A stretch of DNA of 39,969 nt from Bacteroidales bacterium (GTDB taxonomy: Bacteria; Bacteroidota; Bacteroidia; Bacteroidales; UBA1556), in NCBI GenBank assembly GCA_016937295.1, contig JAFGWF010000178.1, positions 1-39,969 of the forward strand, in the 5' to 3' direction. Below the pieces are notes generated by a model. That model had not been told where the DNA came from. It worked only from the letters and a program-made list of their open reading frames with translations, and did not search any database. The translations under genes and the position numbers were made by a program. Positions 15,724-23,480 of this stretch are shown here, in pieces; position 1 is the stretch's first letter, and the number at the start of each line of letters is the position of its first letter.

Positions 15724-16920
15724 CTATTTTCGACCGGGATAAACTTTTAATGCCTCTTTAAGAACATCCATTGATTTGGATAAGTCATTTACATTCAGAA
15801 CGTAACTTATTCTTACCTCATCCATTCCTCGACCTTTGGTTGCATAAAATCCTGTTGCAGGTGCCATCATTACGGTTGCTCCTTCAAATTCAAACTCCTC
15901 AAGCATCCAACGGCAGAATTTGTCGCTGTTGTCGATTGGCAACCTTGCCACAGCATAGAAAGCGCCTTTTGGATTTGGACAAAAAGCACCTTCAATGGCG
16001 TTAATCTTTTGATATACAATGTTTCTACGTTGCAAATACTCATCCATCACTTTTACGAAATAAGATTCGGCAGTATCAATTGCTGCTTCGGCAGCAATTT
16101 GTCCAAAAGTTGGTGGAGACAAGCGTGCTTGAGCAAATTTCATGGCTGTGCTCATCACTTCTTTGTTGCGGCTAATCATTGCTCCAATGCGAAATCCACA
16201 AGCGGAATAACGTTTTGAAACAGAGTCGATTAGAATCACATGATTTTCAAGGCCGTCTAAATTCATTACGCTGAAATGCTCATGTCCATCGTAAACAAAT
16301 TCGCGATAAACCTCATCTGAAATCAAAAATAAATCATGTTTGAGGACAATTTCTTTTACTACTTCCAGCTCCTCCCGACTGTAAAGATAGCCTGTCGGAT
16401 TATTTGGGTTGCAGAGTAAAATAGCTTTGGTTTTGTTGGTAATCGCTTTTTCAAATTCAGCAATTGGAGGCAAGGCAAAACCGTCTTCTATAAATGAAGG
16501 AATAGGTACTACTTTAATCCCGGAATTGATTGCAAATCCATTATAATTCGCATAGAAAGGTTCCGGAATGATTATCTCATCTCCTTCATCCATAGTGCTT
16601 TGCATAGCAAATAGAATCGCTTCAGATGCACCGGTGCCAACTATGATGTCGTCTGGAGTGATGTTAATTCCAACCGTTTCGTAGTAGCTGCATAATTTTT
16701 TGCGATAAGATAGAATTCCTGCTGAGTGGCTGTACTCAACTACATTTCCACTAAAGTTTCGCACTGCATTTAAGGCAATTTCCGGCGTCTCAATATCCGG
16801 CTGGCCAATGTTCAAGTGGTAAACTTTAATTCCTCGTGCTTTAGCTGCATCGGCAAATGGAACTAATTTGCGGATGGGTGATTCAGGCATCATCTGGCCT
16901 TTTTGCGATATTTGTGGCAT
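15724..16920 (-). CDS. Class I/II PLP-dependent aminotransferase (aspartate-aminotransferase-like)
   Basis: A 398-residue fold-type I aminotransferase. The PLP lysine is K236 in DSVSKRYSACGFRIG. The cofactor residues N174 (NPNNPTG) and D202 (LISDEVYREF) are in place, and GTGASEAI binds the phosphate. The profile resembles the subgroup I-gamma aspartate/tyrosine or alanine aminotransferases common in Bacteroidota. Amino-acid specificity is not readable. The ATG at 16920 is the first gene of an operon continuing through GT9, tsaC, smpB and rhomboid with gaps of 3 bases or overlaps. A terminator just upstream ends the DUF1573 transcript, so this operon begins its own transcript. Confidence 0.93.
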   Translation of the reverse strand: MPQISQKGQMMPESPIRKLVPFADAAKARGIKVYHLNIGQPDIETPEIALNAVRNFSGNVVEYSHSAGILSYRKKLCSYYETVGINITPDDIIVGTGASEAILFAMQSTMDEGDEIIIPEPFYANYNGFAINSGIKVVPIPSFIEDGFALPPIAEFEKAITNKTKAILLCNPNNPTGYLYSREELEVVKEIVLKHDLFLISDEVYREFVYDGHEHFSVMNLDGLENHVILIDSVSKRYSACGFRIGAMISRNKEVMSTAMKFAQARLSPPTFGQIAAEAAIDTAESYFVKVMDEYLQRRNIVYQKINAIEGAFCPNPKGAFYAVARLPIDNSDKFCRWMLEEFEFEGATVMMAPATGFYATKGRGMDEVRISYVLNVNDLSKSMDVLKEALKVYPGRK

Positions 16921-16942
16921 AACTATTTGATTTAAAACAAAA

Positions 16943-16974
16943 TAAAAAAACCGACATCCTGTTTGGTTGTCGGT
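16943..16974 (-). terminator. Rho-independent terminator after the DUF1573 pair
   Basis: Minus-strand stem ACCGACA (16968-16974) and TGTCGGT (16950-16956), an 11-base loop, then seven T residues (16943-16949). It lies 36 bases beyond the stop of the 17010-17414 gene and 23 bases before the aminotransferase start. It is the clearest intrinsic terminator in the window. Confidence 0.8.
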
Positions 16975-17009
16975 ACAAATTTGATAAAAAAATCGTTATA
17001 ATGTGGCTG

Positions 17010-17414
17010 TTAACTATTACTTTCTACAACTTCTCCCTTGATAGTTAACGTAACTGCATTATTTACTGCGTTAGTATAAATTGTAATTTTCTTGTCGAAC
17101 GAACCAAGTAAGTTGGTGTCGTAACCCACTTTTATTTCCGAAGATTTGCCGGGCATCAGCGGTTCTCGACTGTAAACAGGTGTGGTACAGCCACATCCTG
17201 ACACAACACGAGTGATGAAAAGTACATCATTGCCTTTGTTTGTGAAAACAAACGTGCACGTTCCATCTGCACCTTTGGTTATTTTGCCATAATCGTGCAC
17301 TGTTTTATTGAATTCAATCTTTGCGTAATTATCGCCTCCTTGATGATTTTTAAATGACGTTGTCAAAACTAAACTACCAATTAAAATGACGGTCATTAGA
17401 AATATTTTTTTCAT
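17010..17414 (-). CDS. DUF1573 exported protein (paralogue 2)
   Basis: A 134-residue secreted or periplasmic protein with a signal peptide (MKKIFLMTVILIGSLVLTTS) and one Ig-like DUF1573 domain (about 28-130). It carries the hallmarks HDYGKITKGADGTCTFVFTN, SGCGCTTP (paired Cys) and PGKSSEIKVGYDT. The ATG at 17414 is used; the upstream TTG does not improve the signal peptide. It follows its paralogue after 42 bases and precedes an intrinsic terminator, so the pair forms a two-gene transcript. DUF1573 proteins are abundant in Bacteroidota and are thought to be envelope or cell-surface proteins; their biochemical role is unknown. Confidence 0.88.
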   Translation of the reverse strand: MKKIFLMTVILIGSLVLTTSFKNHQGGDNYAKIEFNKTVHDYGKITKGADGTCTFVFTNKGNDVLFITRVVSGCGCTTPVYSREPLMPGKSSEIKVGYDTNLLGSFDKKITIYTNAVNNAVTLTIKGEVVESNS

Positions 17415-17456
17415 GGCTATGTATTTTAATATTATTAATTTCAATACTTTAGGTTA

Positions 17457-17915
17457 TTATTTTATGTCAGATGTTGGCGTAAACCCTTCAGATTCGGGTT
17501 TTACAGGAGCTACCTCTTGGGGCTTTGGTTTCACGTCACCTTTAATCGTTAATACCACTGAAGGATTGTCGGCATTGCTCGTGATAGTGATAGTTTTATG
17601 GAATACACCCAGACGGCGTGTGTCGTATTTCACAACAATTTCATCCGACTGACCGGGCATAATTGGAGCATCAGGCTTTTTGGCAACCGTGCATCCACAT
17701 GAGCTTTGAACTCCTTGAATTACAAGTGGTTCTTCTCCGGTATTGGTGAATTTGAAAGCGTATCGACCGTTAGCTCCAACCAACATAGTCCCGTAATCAT
17801 GCTTGGTGGTTTCGAAGCTGATATGAGCTGGTTTTCCGGTTGGGTTTTTTGCAGTGAAACTGCTAAAAACCAATAAAATAACTATCGAAAATGAGAATAA
17901 ACTAATCTGTTTCAT
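17457..17915 (-). CDS. DUF1573 exported protein (paralogue 1)
   Basis: A 152-residue paralogue of the next gene. It has a signal peptide (MKQISLFSFSIVILLVFSS), a DUF1573 Ig-like domain with KHDYGTMLVGANGRYAFKFT, SSCGCTVA and PGQSDEIVVKYDT, then a Pro/Glu/Lys-rich C-terminal tail (KPKPQEVAPVKPESEG) that the second copy lacks. The tail may be a flexible or wall-contacting segment. The ATG at 17915 is used rather than TTG at 17924, since a -7 element lies at 17949-17956. The two genes are probably an old tandem duplication: shared motifs, but low identity outside them. Confidence 0.88.
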   Translation of the reverse strand: MKQISLFSFSIVILLVFSSFTAKNPTGKPAHISFETTKHDYGTMLVGANGRYAFKFTNTGEEPLVIQGVQSSCGCTVAKKPDAPIMPGQSDEIVVKYDTRRLGVFHKTITITSNADNPSVVLTIKGDVKPKPQEVAPVKPESEGFTPTSDIK

Positions 17916-17948
17916 AACTAACAATTGATTTGTAAATTATAGGAACTG

Positions 17949-17956
17949 CAAAATTA
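17949..17956 (-). promoter_or_regulatory. Candidate -7 element for the DUF1573 pair
   Basis: The minus strand reads TAATTTTG followed by C, an exact TAnnTTTG match 33 bases before the ATG at 17915. No matched -33 element at 17-21 bases was seen. Confidence 0.4.
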
Positions 17957-18580
17957 TAAAAAAATGATTCAAAGCGATCCGTTTAACAATTTTTATACCG
18001 CAGAACAGTGATTTGGGTAAAAGAGGGTAAACAACCATTTGTGCCCCAAATATTTTCATTTCTTTAAGTCGAAGTTCATGTCTGCTTGGTGTAAAATGCA
18101 AGGAGAGAAAAAACCTTAGTATCGTTTCAACCTTAATAGAAAAAGATTTGTGAGACAATTATAACCTTATTACCTTATTGACCTGTGACGAAAAGCTGTA
18201 ATTATTTATTCAAGTAATTCATATTCAATATTATACATTTTAAAAATGAATAGAATTAAAATAAATGAAATAAGGTAATAAGGTTTTTTCTTGTTAAGTT
18301 TCTATTGTACTAAGGTTGAAACTGAAAATAAGGTTTTTAATACTTATGGGCTGTTAAAAATCTTTTTTATTTAAATGTAAATCATTGATAATTAAAGAAA
18401 TATTGAATAAAAAAATCAAAATAGTTATTGCTAATTTGAATAAAGTTTTGAACATAAACAGTAAGGAGAATCATTTTTAATCAATAGTCCAATTTCCTGC
18501 CCTCTACATTCTTATTGAATTATTGATAATTTTGTTTAATATTGTAATGATATTTTTGTTAATTATATTGTTGTCTGATT
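17957..18580. other. Long AT-rich intergenic region between divergent transcripts
   Basis: This holds no convincing gene. It separates the minus-strand DUF1573 pair from the plus-strand repeat-protein gene. Its main content is the ACCTTA inverted-repeat block at 18108-18338. From 18339 to 18580 it is very AT-rich. TTTG (18531-18534) and TATTTTTG (18551-18558) form a possible but poorly spaced (16-base) promoter for the 18581 gene. Confidence 0.5.
18108..18338. repeat. 231-bp imperfect inverted repeat with eight ACCTTA boxes
   Basis: The left arm (18108-18179) and right arm (18269-18338) are reverse complements with a few gaps. The inner 17 bases match perfectly (18163-18179 with 18269-18285). 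A 12-base GTTTCAACCTTA/TAAGGTTGAAAC pair (18124-18135 with 18311-18322) also matches. Each arm carries four ACCTTA boxes (left starts 113, 130, 164, 172; right TAAGGT starts 271, 279, 311, 329, all plus 18000), with mirrored spacings near 17/34/8 and 8/32/18. The loop holds a smaller nested inverted repeat (18216-18227 with 18247-18257). No ORF and no flanking target duplication were found. It may be a relic of a palindromic mobile element or an operator array; its function is not known. Confidence 0.7.
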
Positions 18581-18922
18581 ATGAACAAGATAGGGGTTAT
18601 TTTGATAGGCATTTTAACGGTTCTTTTCGCATCTTTTTCCAATAATGCGATTAAAGATGATGGATTTAATCCTGATAATTGCACTTTTAACGGCAAACCG
18701 CTTTATGGAAAGATTCAATTTGTAGAGTCGTTTCCGGATGTGAAGGTGAAATTTGTGGAGTCGTTTGGCGATTTGAAGGTGAAATTTGTAACTTCATTTC
18801 CTAATTCTTGTGGTGAATGGCAGGTTGTCAATTCATTTCCGGATGTTAAGGTGCAGATTGTGGAATCTTTTCCGGATGTTGAAGTAGAGATTGTGGAGAA
18901 CTTTCCTGGCGTAAAGAATTGA
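18581..18922 (+). CDS. Small exported protein with 11-residue SFPDV repeats (possible 7(1) septoil-knot family)
   Basis: A 113-residue protein with a signal peptide (MNKIGVILIGILTVLFASFS, about 1-23), a short CTFNGKPLYGKIQ lead-in, then six tandem units of about 11 residues: FVESFPDVKVK, FVESFGDLKVK, FVTSFPNSCGEWQ, VVNSFPDVKVQ, IVESFPDVEVE and IVENFPGVK. Each unit is a short beta strand plus turn with conserved SFPD. The third unit is longer and carries Cys and Trp. The pattern resembles my memory of a small Bacteroidota family annotated as 7(1) septoil-knot proteins, but I cannot confirm this. Function is unknown. Codons within the repeats have drifted, so the expansion is not recent. It is followed after 49 bases by the alanine-dehydrogenase-like gene on the same strand. 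Confidence 0.72.
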   Translation: MNKIGVILIGILTVLFASFSNNAIKDDGFNPDNCTFNGKPLYGKIQFVESFPDVKVKFVESFGDLKVKFVTSFPNSCGEWQVVNSFPDVKVQIVESFPDVEVEIVENFPGVKN

Positions 18923-18934
18923 TATGGTGCTTTA

Positions 18935-18942
18935 TATGTTTG
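18935..18942 (+). promoter_or_regulatory. Candidate -7 element for the alanine-dehydrogenase-like gene
   Basis: TATGTTTG matches TAnnTTTG 29 bases before the ATG at 18972. It suggests that this gene can be transcribed apart from the repeat-protein gene. No good -33 element is seen. Confidence 0.33.
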
Positions 18943-18971
18943 GCTATTTATTTTAAACAAATCAATCAAAG

Positions 18972-20183
18972 ATGGAAGAATCAATTTATAGTATGATGGG
19001 TGGTACTAAATGGATGCCGAAGGAGGAGCGTCTTGCGGTGAGCATTGAGAAAAAGTCGATAAGTATTGGTGTGCCCAAGGAACTATATTATCAAGAGAAA
19101 CGAGTAATATTGGTGCCTTCTGCGGTATCGCTGTTAGTTCACTGCGGGCATCGGGTGATAATTGAACGCGGGGCAGGAGCGAAGGCTCATTTTTCGGACT
19201 TAAGTTATGCCGAAGCGGGTGCTGAGTTGGTCGATTCTCCTGCTCAAGCATTTCAGGCAGACGTGGTAGTGAAAATTGTCCCTCCAACTCTTGCTGAAAT
19301 TGGCATGATGAAGGATAGGGCTATTTTGATTTCCGCTTTGTATTTACAAGCTCAATCGAAAGAATTTTTTACGGAATTAGTTCGCAAAAGAATAAATGCG
19401 CTGAGTTATGAGCATATACGCGACAAAACTAATTCCTTGCCTGTAATTCACAGTATCAGCGAAATTGTAGGAAATGCTGCTGTTCTTATTGGTGCTGAAT
19501 ATCTTAGCAATCCTGATTGGGGTCGAGGAAAGATGTTAGGCGGGTTTACGGGTATCAATCCATCGGAAGTGATTATTCTTGGTGCCGGTACGGTTGGTGA
19601 GTTTGCTGCTCGTGCCGCTCTTGGGTTTGGTGCAATGGTGAAGATATTCGACGATAGTTTAGTGAAGCTTTCCAGAGTTCAAAATAACCTCGGCGGAAGG
19701 GTCTATACATCTATAATTCAATCGGATGTGTTGTCGAATGCTTTAAAAACTGCCGACGTGGTTATTGGAGCTACTTATCCCAAATCGGAGCGACCTGGTT
19801 TCGTAATTTCGGATTCTATGGTTAAAGGTATGAAAAAAGGTGCTGTTATTGTGGATGTTAGCATTGATAGGGGAGGATGCTCCGAAACAAGCCGCGAAAC
19901 CAATCACGATAAACCGGTTTATAAAATCCATGACGTAACTCATTATTGTGTGCCCAATATTTCGGCTCGAACACCTCACACCGCCTCTTATGCCTTAAGT
20001 AATTTTTTGGGACCTTTTCTTTCTGAAATGGCTGAAATTGGAGGATTGACAAAGCTTTTAATCAATAACCAAGGTGTTCGTTCCGGCGTGTATGCGTATA
20101 AAGGAAATATCGTTAATGACTATATAGCAGGCTGTTTTTCAATTCCTTATTATTCCTTAGATTTACTTTTAGCCTCTTTCTGA
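18972..20183 (+). CDS. Alanine dehydrogenase / PNT-family NAD-dependent dehydrogenase-like protein
   Basis: A 403-residue member of the alanine dehydrogenase/transhydrogenase-alpha family. The N-terminal catalytic domain is KSISIGVPKELYYQEKRVIL to about 130, and the Rossmann NAD site is VIILGAGTVGEFAARAALGF (about 195-215). The substrate-site lysine (K101, VVVKIVPP) is present. However, Y124 in ISALYLQAQ stands where classical Ald has its catalytic His (LHLA), so true alanine dehydrogenation is doubtful. Bacteroidota homologues that I recall also lack this His. An N-terminal extension of about 25 residues precedes the domain. The gene ends 1 base before the convergent hydrolase gene. Confidence 0.85.
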   Translation: MEESIYSMMGGTKWMPKEERLAVSIEKKSISIGVPKELYYQEKRVILVPSAVSLLVHCGHRVIIERGAGAKAHFSDLSYAEAGAELVDSPAQAFQADVVVKIVPPTLAEIGMMKDRAILISALYLQAQSKEFFTELVRKRINALSYEHIRDKTNSLPVIHSISEIVGNAAVLIGAEYLSNPDWGRGKMLGGFTGINPSEVIILGAGTVGEFAARAALGFGAMVKIFDDSLVKLSRVQNNLGGRVYTSIIQSDVLSNALKTADVVIGATYPKSERPGFVISDSMVKGMKKGAVIVDVSIDRGGCSETSRETNHDKPVYKIHDVTHYCVPNISARTPHTASYALSNFLGPFLSEMAEIGGLTKLLINNQGVRSGVYAYKGNIVNDYIAGCFSIPYYSLDLLLASF

Positions 20184-20184
20184 T

Positions 20185-21591
20185 TTATTCAAAAATCATT
20201 TCTTTCCGAATTATATCAAGTTCAATTTCACTGAATTGAAACGCGTTTTCTTTGCGAATTCTTTCCAAGTCGTTGAAACCGTTTTTTACGGCCTCTTCCA
20301 TACTCAAAAGGGCTAAGTGATGATTGTTCTGCCGTGCATAAAAAAGTGCTTTGAAATAGTGCATTTCCGGATTCTTGGGTTCTAATTTTTCATAAATAAA
20401 CAGATGCTTCTGTGCTGAAGCTAATGTGTTGCTTTCTAATGAGTTATTGGTGAAAATATAGGCCATCAGACCAAGATAACCTCTTATCCTTCGAAAGGAA
20501 TGCTTCAAAACGGAATCCTTTGCAACGGCCATTTTTTCGTCCAAATTTGCTAGTTCTTGATTCCAATATTCCGTATCGCCATAAGTCATCATATCGGTTG
20601 CAAAACTTCGGTAATCTTTCTCATCTGTCAATGTTTTTGCGATTTTCGATTGATAATCAGCATATTGTTTCGTCTTAGTCAGGATTCCTATTTTTTTCTC
20701 TATGTCAATAGTATTGGTAATTTCATTGAGATTGTTTATCATCCTTTTGTAAATCGCCACTTGGGCTGGAATATCGTTTTGATTTTTTTTCATATTTAGG
20801 TTAGCGTTTTCAAAACTACGGTAATCCTCAACTAACGAATCTGTTTGCAAAACCTTGTTTTTTAGGCTAAAATAATAAAAGGCTGACTTCATTGTGTTTG
20901 AGTCAGGCCAAAAATGTGTGCTGTCAAAAACAACAAAATTATGATCTTTATTCTTGTCAGTCAATTCGTTATGTAGCTCTGCGAGTTCAGCGAAATTGAA
21001 ATCATCTATTCCACAGGCGATAAAATATTTAAAGTCGATTTGATTTACAATTTTCGTATCCGGCAATCCTGCTCCAAAACCTGCAACTCCTTGTATCTCT
21101 TTGTCTTCCATTGCAATTCGAACTGCCACGCGTGCACCACCACTAAACCCGCAAGTGTATTGTGCTTGAGTGTTTACTTTAAATCTGGATTTAACATCTT
21201 GAATGAAATTGAAAGCTGTTTGTCGTATGTCGTTGTAATTCAGTCCGTTTTTGCTATTATTCGAGCAGGCAATTATCCATCCGAATTGGTCGGCAAGGTC
21301 TTGATAGCGGTTGATTGGCAGATAACCTCTTCCATGACTATCAAAAAAGTATATCACTGGATATGAAGAACTGTCAGAATAGGATTTAGGCAGATAAAGG
21401 GCATAGCTCTCTGAGGCATTATTAGAACAAGGAATTTGCTTATAGATATTACCGGCTTTAAAAACAGCAGTAGTGATTTGATTATTAGTTTGTTGGGTAG
21501 TGTTGTCCAGGTTTTTATTTGACTGATTTCCACATGAAATGGTTACCATTAGAATGAAAATAGCGTATAAAATTTGTTTTAGTTGATCCAT
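20185..21591 (-). CDS. Lipoprotein alpha/beta-hydrolase-like protein with C-terminal helical region
   Basis: A 468-residue protein. The N-terminus is hydrophobic and ends ISC (C20), consistent with a lipoprotein. Residues about 60-240 form an alpha/beta-hydrolase domain (esterase/PHB-depolymerase style): strand PVIYFFDSHGRG, nucleophile elbow CGFSGGARVA (S150), a possible acid in ACGIDDFNF, and a possible catalytic His in FDSTHFWPD (about 226). Residues about 260-468 are helical and TPR-like (KNPEMHYFKALFYARQNNHH). The substrate is unknown. The ATG overlaps the stop of the sugar-transferase gene by one base (TAATG), so it is translationally coupled to surface-polysaccharide genes. A role in modifying or releasing surface glycans or esters is only inference. 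Confidence 0.7.
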   Translation of the reverse strand: MDQLKQILYAIFILMVTISCGNQSNKNLDNTTQQTNNQITTAVFKAGNIYKQIPCSNNASESYALYLPKSYSDSSSYPVIYFFDSHGRGYLPINRYQDLADQFGWIIACSNNSKNGLNYNDIRQTAFNFIQDVKSRFKVNTQAQYTCGFSGGARVAVRIAMEDKEIQGVAGFGAGLPDTKIVNQIDFKYFIACGIDDFNFAELAELHNELTDKNKDHNFVVFDSTHFWPDSNTMKSAFYYFSLKNKVLQTDSLVEDYRSFENANLNMKKNQNDIPAQVAIYKRMINNLNEITNTIDIEKKIGILTKTKQYADYQSKIAKTLTDEKDYRSFATDMMTYGDTEYWNQELANLDEKMAVAKDSVLKHSFRRIRGYLGLMAYIFTNNSLESNTLASAQKHLFIYEKLEPKNPEMHYFKALFYARQNNHHLALLSMEEAVKNGFNDLERIRKENAFQFSEIELDIIRKEMIFE

Positions 21592-22181
21592 TATTTGAAT
21601 ATTTTAAAAAAGGTAAGCGTTATAATTTTAAAATATGTGGTAAGATTTCTATTTTGGATATATTTCATATTCAATCGAATTTTTGCCGGTAAAATTTCCT
21701 CAATATATTGACTTTCAGGGTTTTTTGATTTCGATAAAAGGTCATTTTCGTTTATAAATTCTATGGAAGCCCAGTCTGTTATTCCGGGAGATACCGTTAG
21801 GATTCTTTTTTGCTCATCGGTGTAAAAATCCACATATTTTCTCACTTCCGGTCTTGGTCCCACTATGCTCATCTCGCCCTTGATAACGTTGAATAACTGG
21901 GGCAATTCATCTAATTTATATTTTCGTAAAAATTTACCAATTGGAGTGATTCTGTGGTCGTCATTTCCAATAGTTAAAAGTCCGGAACGGTCGGCATCTT
22001 TTCGCATTGTCCTGAATTTTTTAAGTAGGAAATCTTGATTATTTTTTCCAACTCTAACTTGTCTGTAAAGTGCTGAATTTCCGTCATTAAGAATGATTAA
22101 AAGAGCAATAATAAATAATGCAGGCGATAGAATAACTATGGCTAAAAAAGAAAATAGTATGTCGAAAATGCGGATTATCAT
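21591..22181 (-). CDS. PglC-type polyprenyl-phosphate sugar phosphate transferase
   Basis: A 196-residue monotopic phosphoglycosyl transferase. These enzymes transfer a sugar-1-phosphate from a UDP-sugar to undecaprenyl phosphate, the first membrane step of polysaccharide or glycoprotein assembly. The N-terminal re-entrant hydrophobic segment (about 5-30, IVILSPALFIIALLI) is present, as are the catalytic D91-E92 in YKLDELPQLFNV and the SIVGPRPEVRKYVDFY motif. The short form without extra membrane helices matches PglC/WcaJ C-terminal-like enzymes. It overlaps the DegT gene by 4 bases. The pair resembles the PglE-PglC part of a diamino-sugar pathway, with the DegT enzyme making the amino sugar. 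Confidence 0.93.
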   Translation of the reverse strand: MIIRIFDILFSFLAIVILSPALFIIALLIILNDGNSALYRQVRVGKNNQDFLLKKFRTMRKDADRSGLLTIGNDDHRITPIGKFLRKYKLDELPQLFNVIKGEMSIVGPRPEVRKYVDFYTDEQKRILTVSPGITDWASIEFINENDLLSKSKNPESQYIEEILPAKIRLNMKYIQNRNLTTYFKIITLTFFKIFK

Positions 22182-23389
22182 TTCAAAACAGTGTCAACAG
22201 CATGAATTACAGCGTTTGCAACTTGGTCCACCTGTTCATCGAGGAGTGTGTAATAGACCGGTAAACTAATTTCACGGGAATAGTTTTGGTAACAAACAGG
22301 ATAGTCTTCGATATTGTAACCCATTGATTTATAGAAAGTCATCATTGGGAGTGGGATAAAATGGACATTCACCGAAATTTGCTGTTCAAAGATAAGTCGA
22401 ATGATTTCGTCCCGTTGGGATTCATCTATAGCATTGATTCTTAACAAATAGACGTGGTAAGAGGATACCGTATTTTGATGTTGGTATTCCGGGATTTGAA
22501 ACCGCGCATCTTTGCTGAAAATTTTGGAATATCTATCAAAAATTTGCCTTCTTCTGACTAACATATCATCTCGATAGCGCTCCAATTCAACGAGTCCCAT
22601 CGCAGCTTGAATATCCGTCATGTTATACTTGTATCCTGCCTCAAAAATGTCGTAGCGCCAGTTGCCGATTTGGGTTTTTGCTAAGGCATCTTTCGACTGT
22701 CCATGCAGCGATTTGATATTTAAATATTTGTAAACTTCTTCATTATCAAAAGGTTCAGGCAGATTTAGACCGATAGCTCCACCTTCGGCGGTTGTGAGGT
22801 TTTTCACCGCATGAAACGAAAATACCGTAATGTCGGTTAGGCTGCCGGTTGGGCGACCTTTATAGATTGCGCCGAGGGAATGAGCGGCATCCGAAAGCAC
22901 TAAAATTCGACCTAATTTCTTTTGCAGTTCGTTGGCCGGTTGAAATAAATTCTTTACTTCTATTTTATTAACTATATGATTTATAGCGTCATAATCACAT
23001 GGCCAGCCGCCTAAATCCACCGGCATAATGACTTTTGTTTTTTCGGTAATGGCAGCTTCGATGCTTTGAGCGGAGATGTTAAAATCGGCGTTTGAATCAA
23101 CAAAAACGGGCTTTGCTCCGGTGTGAACGATTACGTTGGCAGTGGCGGCATAGGTATAAGCAGGCAAAATCACCTCATCACCTTCGCCAACACCAAACCA
23201 TCGCAACATCAATTCTAATCCGCCACTTGCCGAGTTAACGCAAAGTGTGGCCTTATTTCCGTTGAATTCGGTAAGTTTTTTCTCGAAAAGTTTTGTGCGT
23301 GGACCTGTGGTTATCCAACCGCTATTTAAGGCTTCAACCACTGCATCAGTGATTTTTGCATCTATTCTTGGGGGTGAAAAAGGTATCAT
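22178..23389 (-). CDS. DegT/DnrJ/EryC1/StrS-family sugar aminotransferase
   Basis: A 403-residue PLP enzyme that aminates keto sugars on nucleotide carriers. The PLP lysine is K196 in SFHAVKNLTTAEGG and the cofactor Asp is D167 in LSDAAHSLGA. The N-terminal IPFSPPRIDAKITDAVVEAL and the WITTGPRTKLFEK segment match the family. A likely product is a 4-amino or 3-amino sugar nucleotide for surface glycans. It is coupled by a 4-base overlap to the sugar transferase. A good -7 element lies at 23412-23419, so it probably heads a three-gene operon with the sugar transferase and hydrolase. The dehydratase that would supply the keto sugar is not in the window. Confidence 0.94.
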   Translation of the reverse strand: MIPFSPPRIDAKITDAVVEALNSGWITTGPRTKLFEKKLTEFNGNKATLCVNSASGGLELMLRWFGVGEGDEVILPAYTYAATANVIVHTGAKPVFVDSNADFNISAQSIEAAITEKTKVIMPVDLGGWPCDYDAINHIVNKIEVKNLFQPANELQKKLGRILVLSDAAHSLGAIYKGRPTGSLTDITVFSFHAVKNLTTAEGGAIGLNLPEPFDNEEVYKYLNIKSLHGQSKDALAKTQIGNWRYDIFEAGYKYNMTDIQAAMGLVELERYRDDMLVRRRQIFDRYSKIFSKDARFQIPEYQHQNTVSSYHVYLLRINAIDESQRDEIIRLIFEQQISVNVHFIPLPMMTFYKSMGYNIEDYPVCYQNYSREISLPVYYTLLDEQVDQVANAVIHAVDTVLK

Positions 23390-23411
23390 CAGTTATGGTA
23401 AAAATGGTTTG

Positions 23412-23419
23412 CAAAGATA
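23412..23419 (-). promoter_or_regulatory. Candidate -7 element for the DegT/sugar-transferase operon
   Basis: The minus strand reads TATCTTTG followed by C, an exact TAnnTTTG match 22 bases before the ATG at 23389. The -33 half is not convincing. Confidence 0.45.
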
Positions 23420-23480
23420 GCATTTTCGGCAATTGTTGCGTCTTGGCTTTTTTTTGTAAAATCCCCAATTTAAGGTCGTC

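Noticed and set aside
17937-18158. A 73-codon minus-strand open frame in the intergenic region
   Set aside because: It runs into the ACCTTA inverted repeat, has no signal, domain or coding-like composition, and overlaps the DUF1573 promoter candidate.
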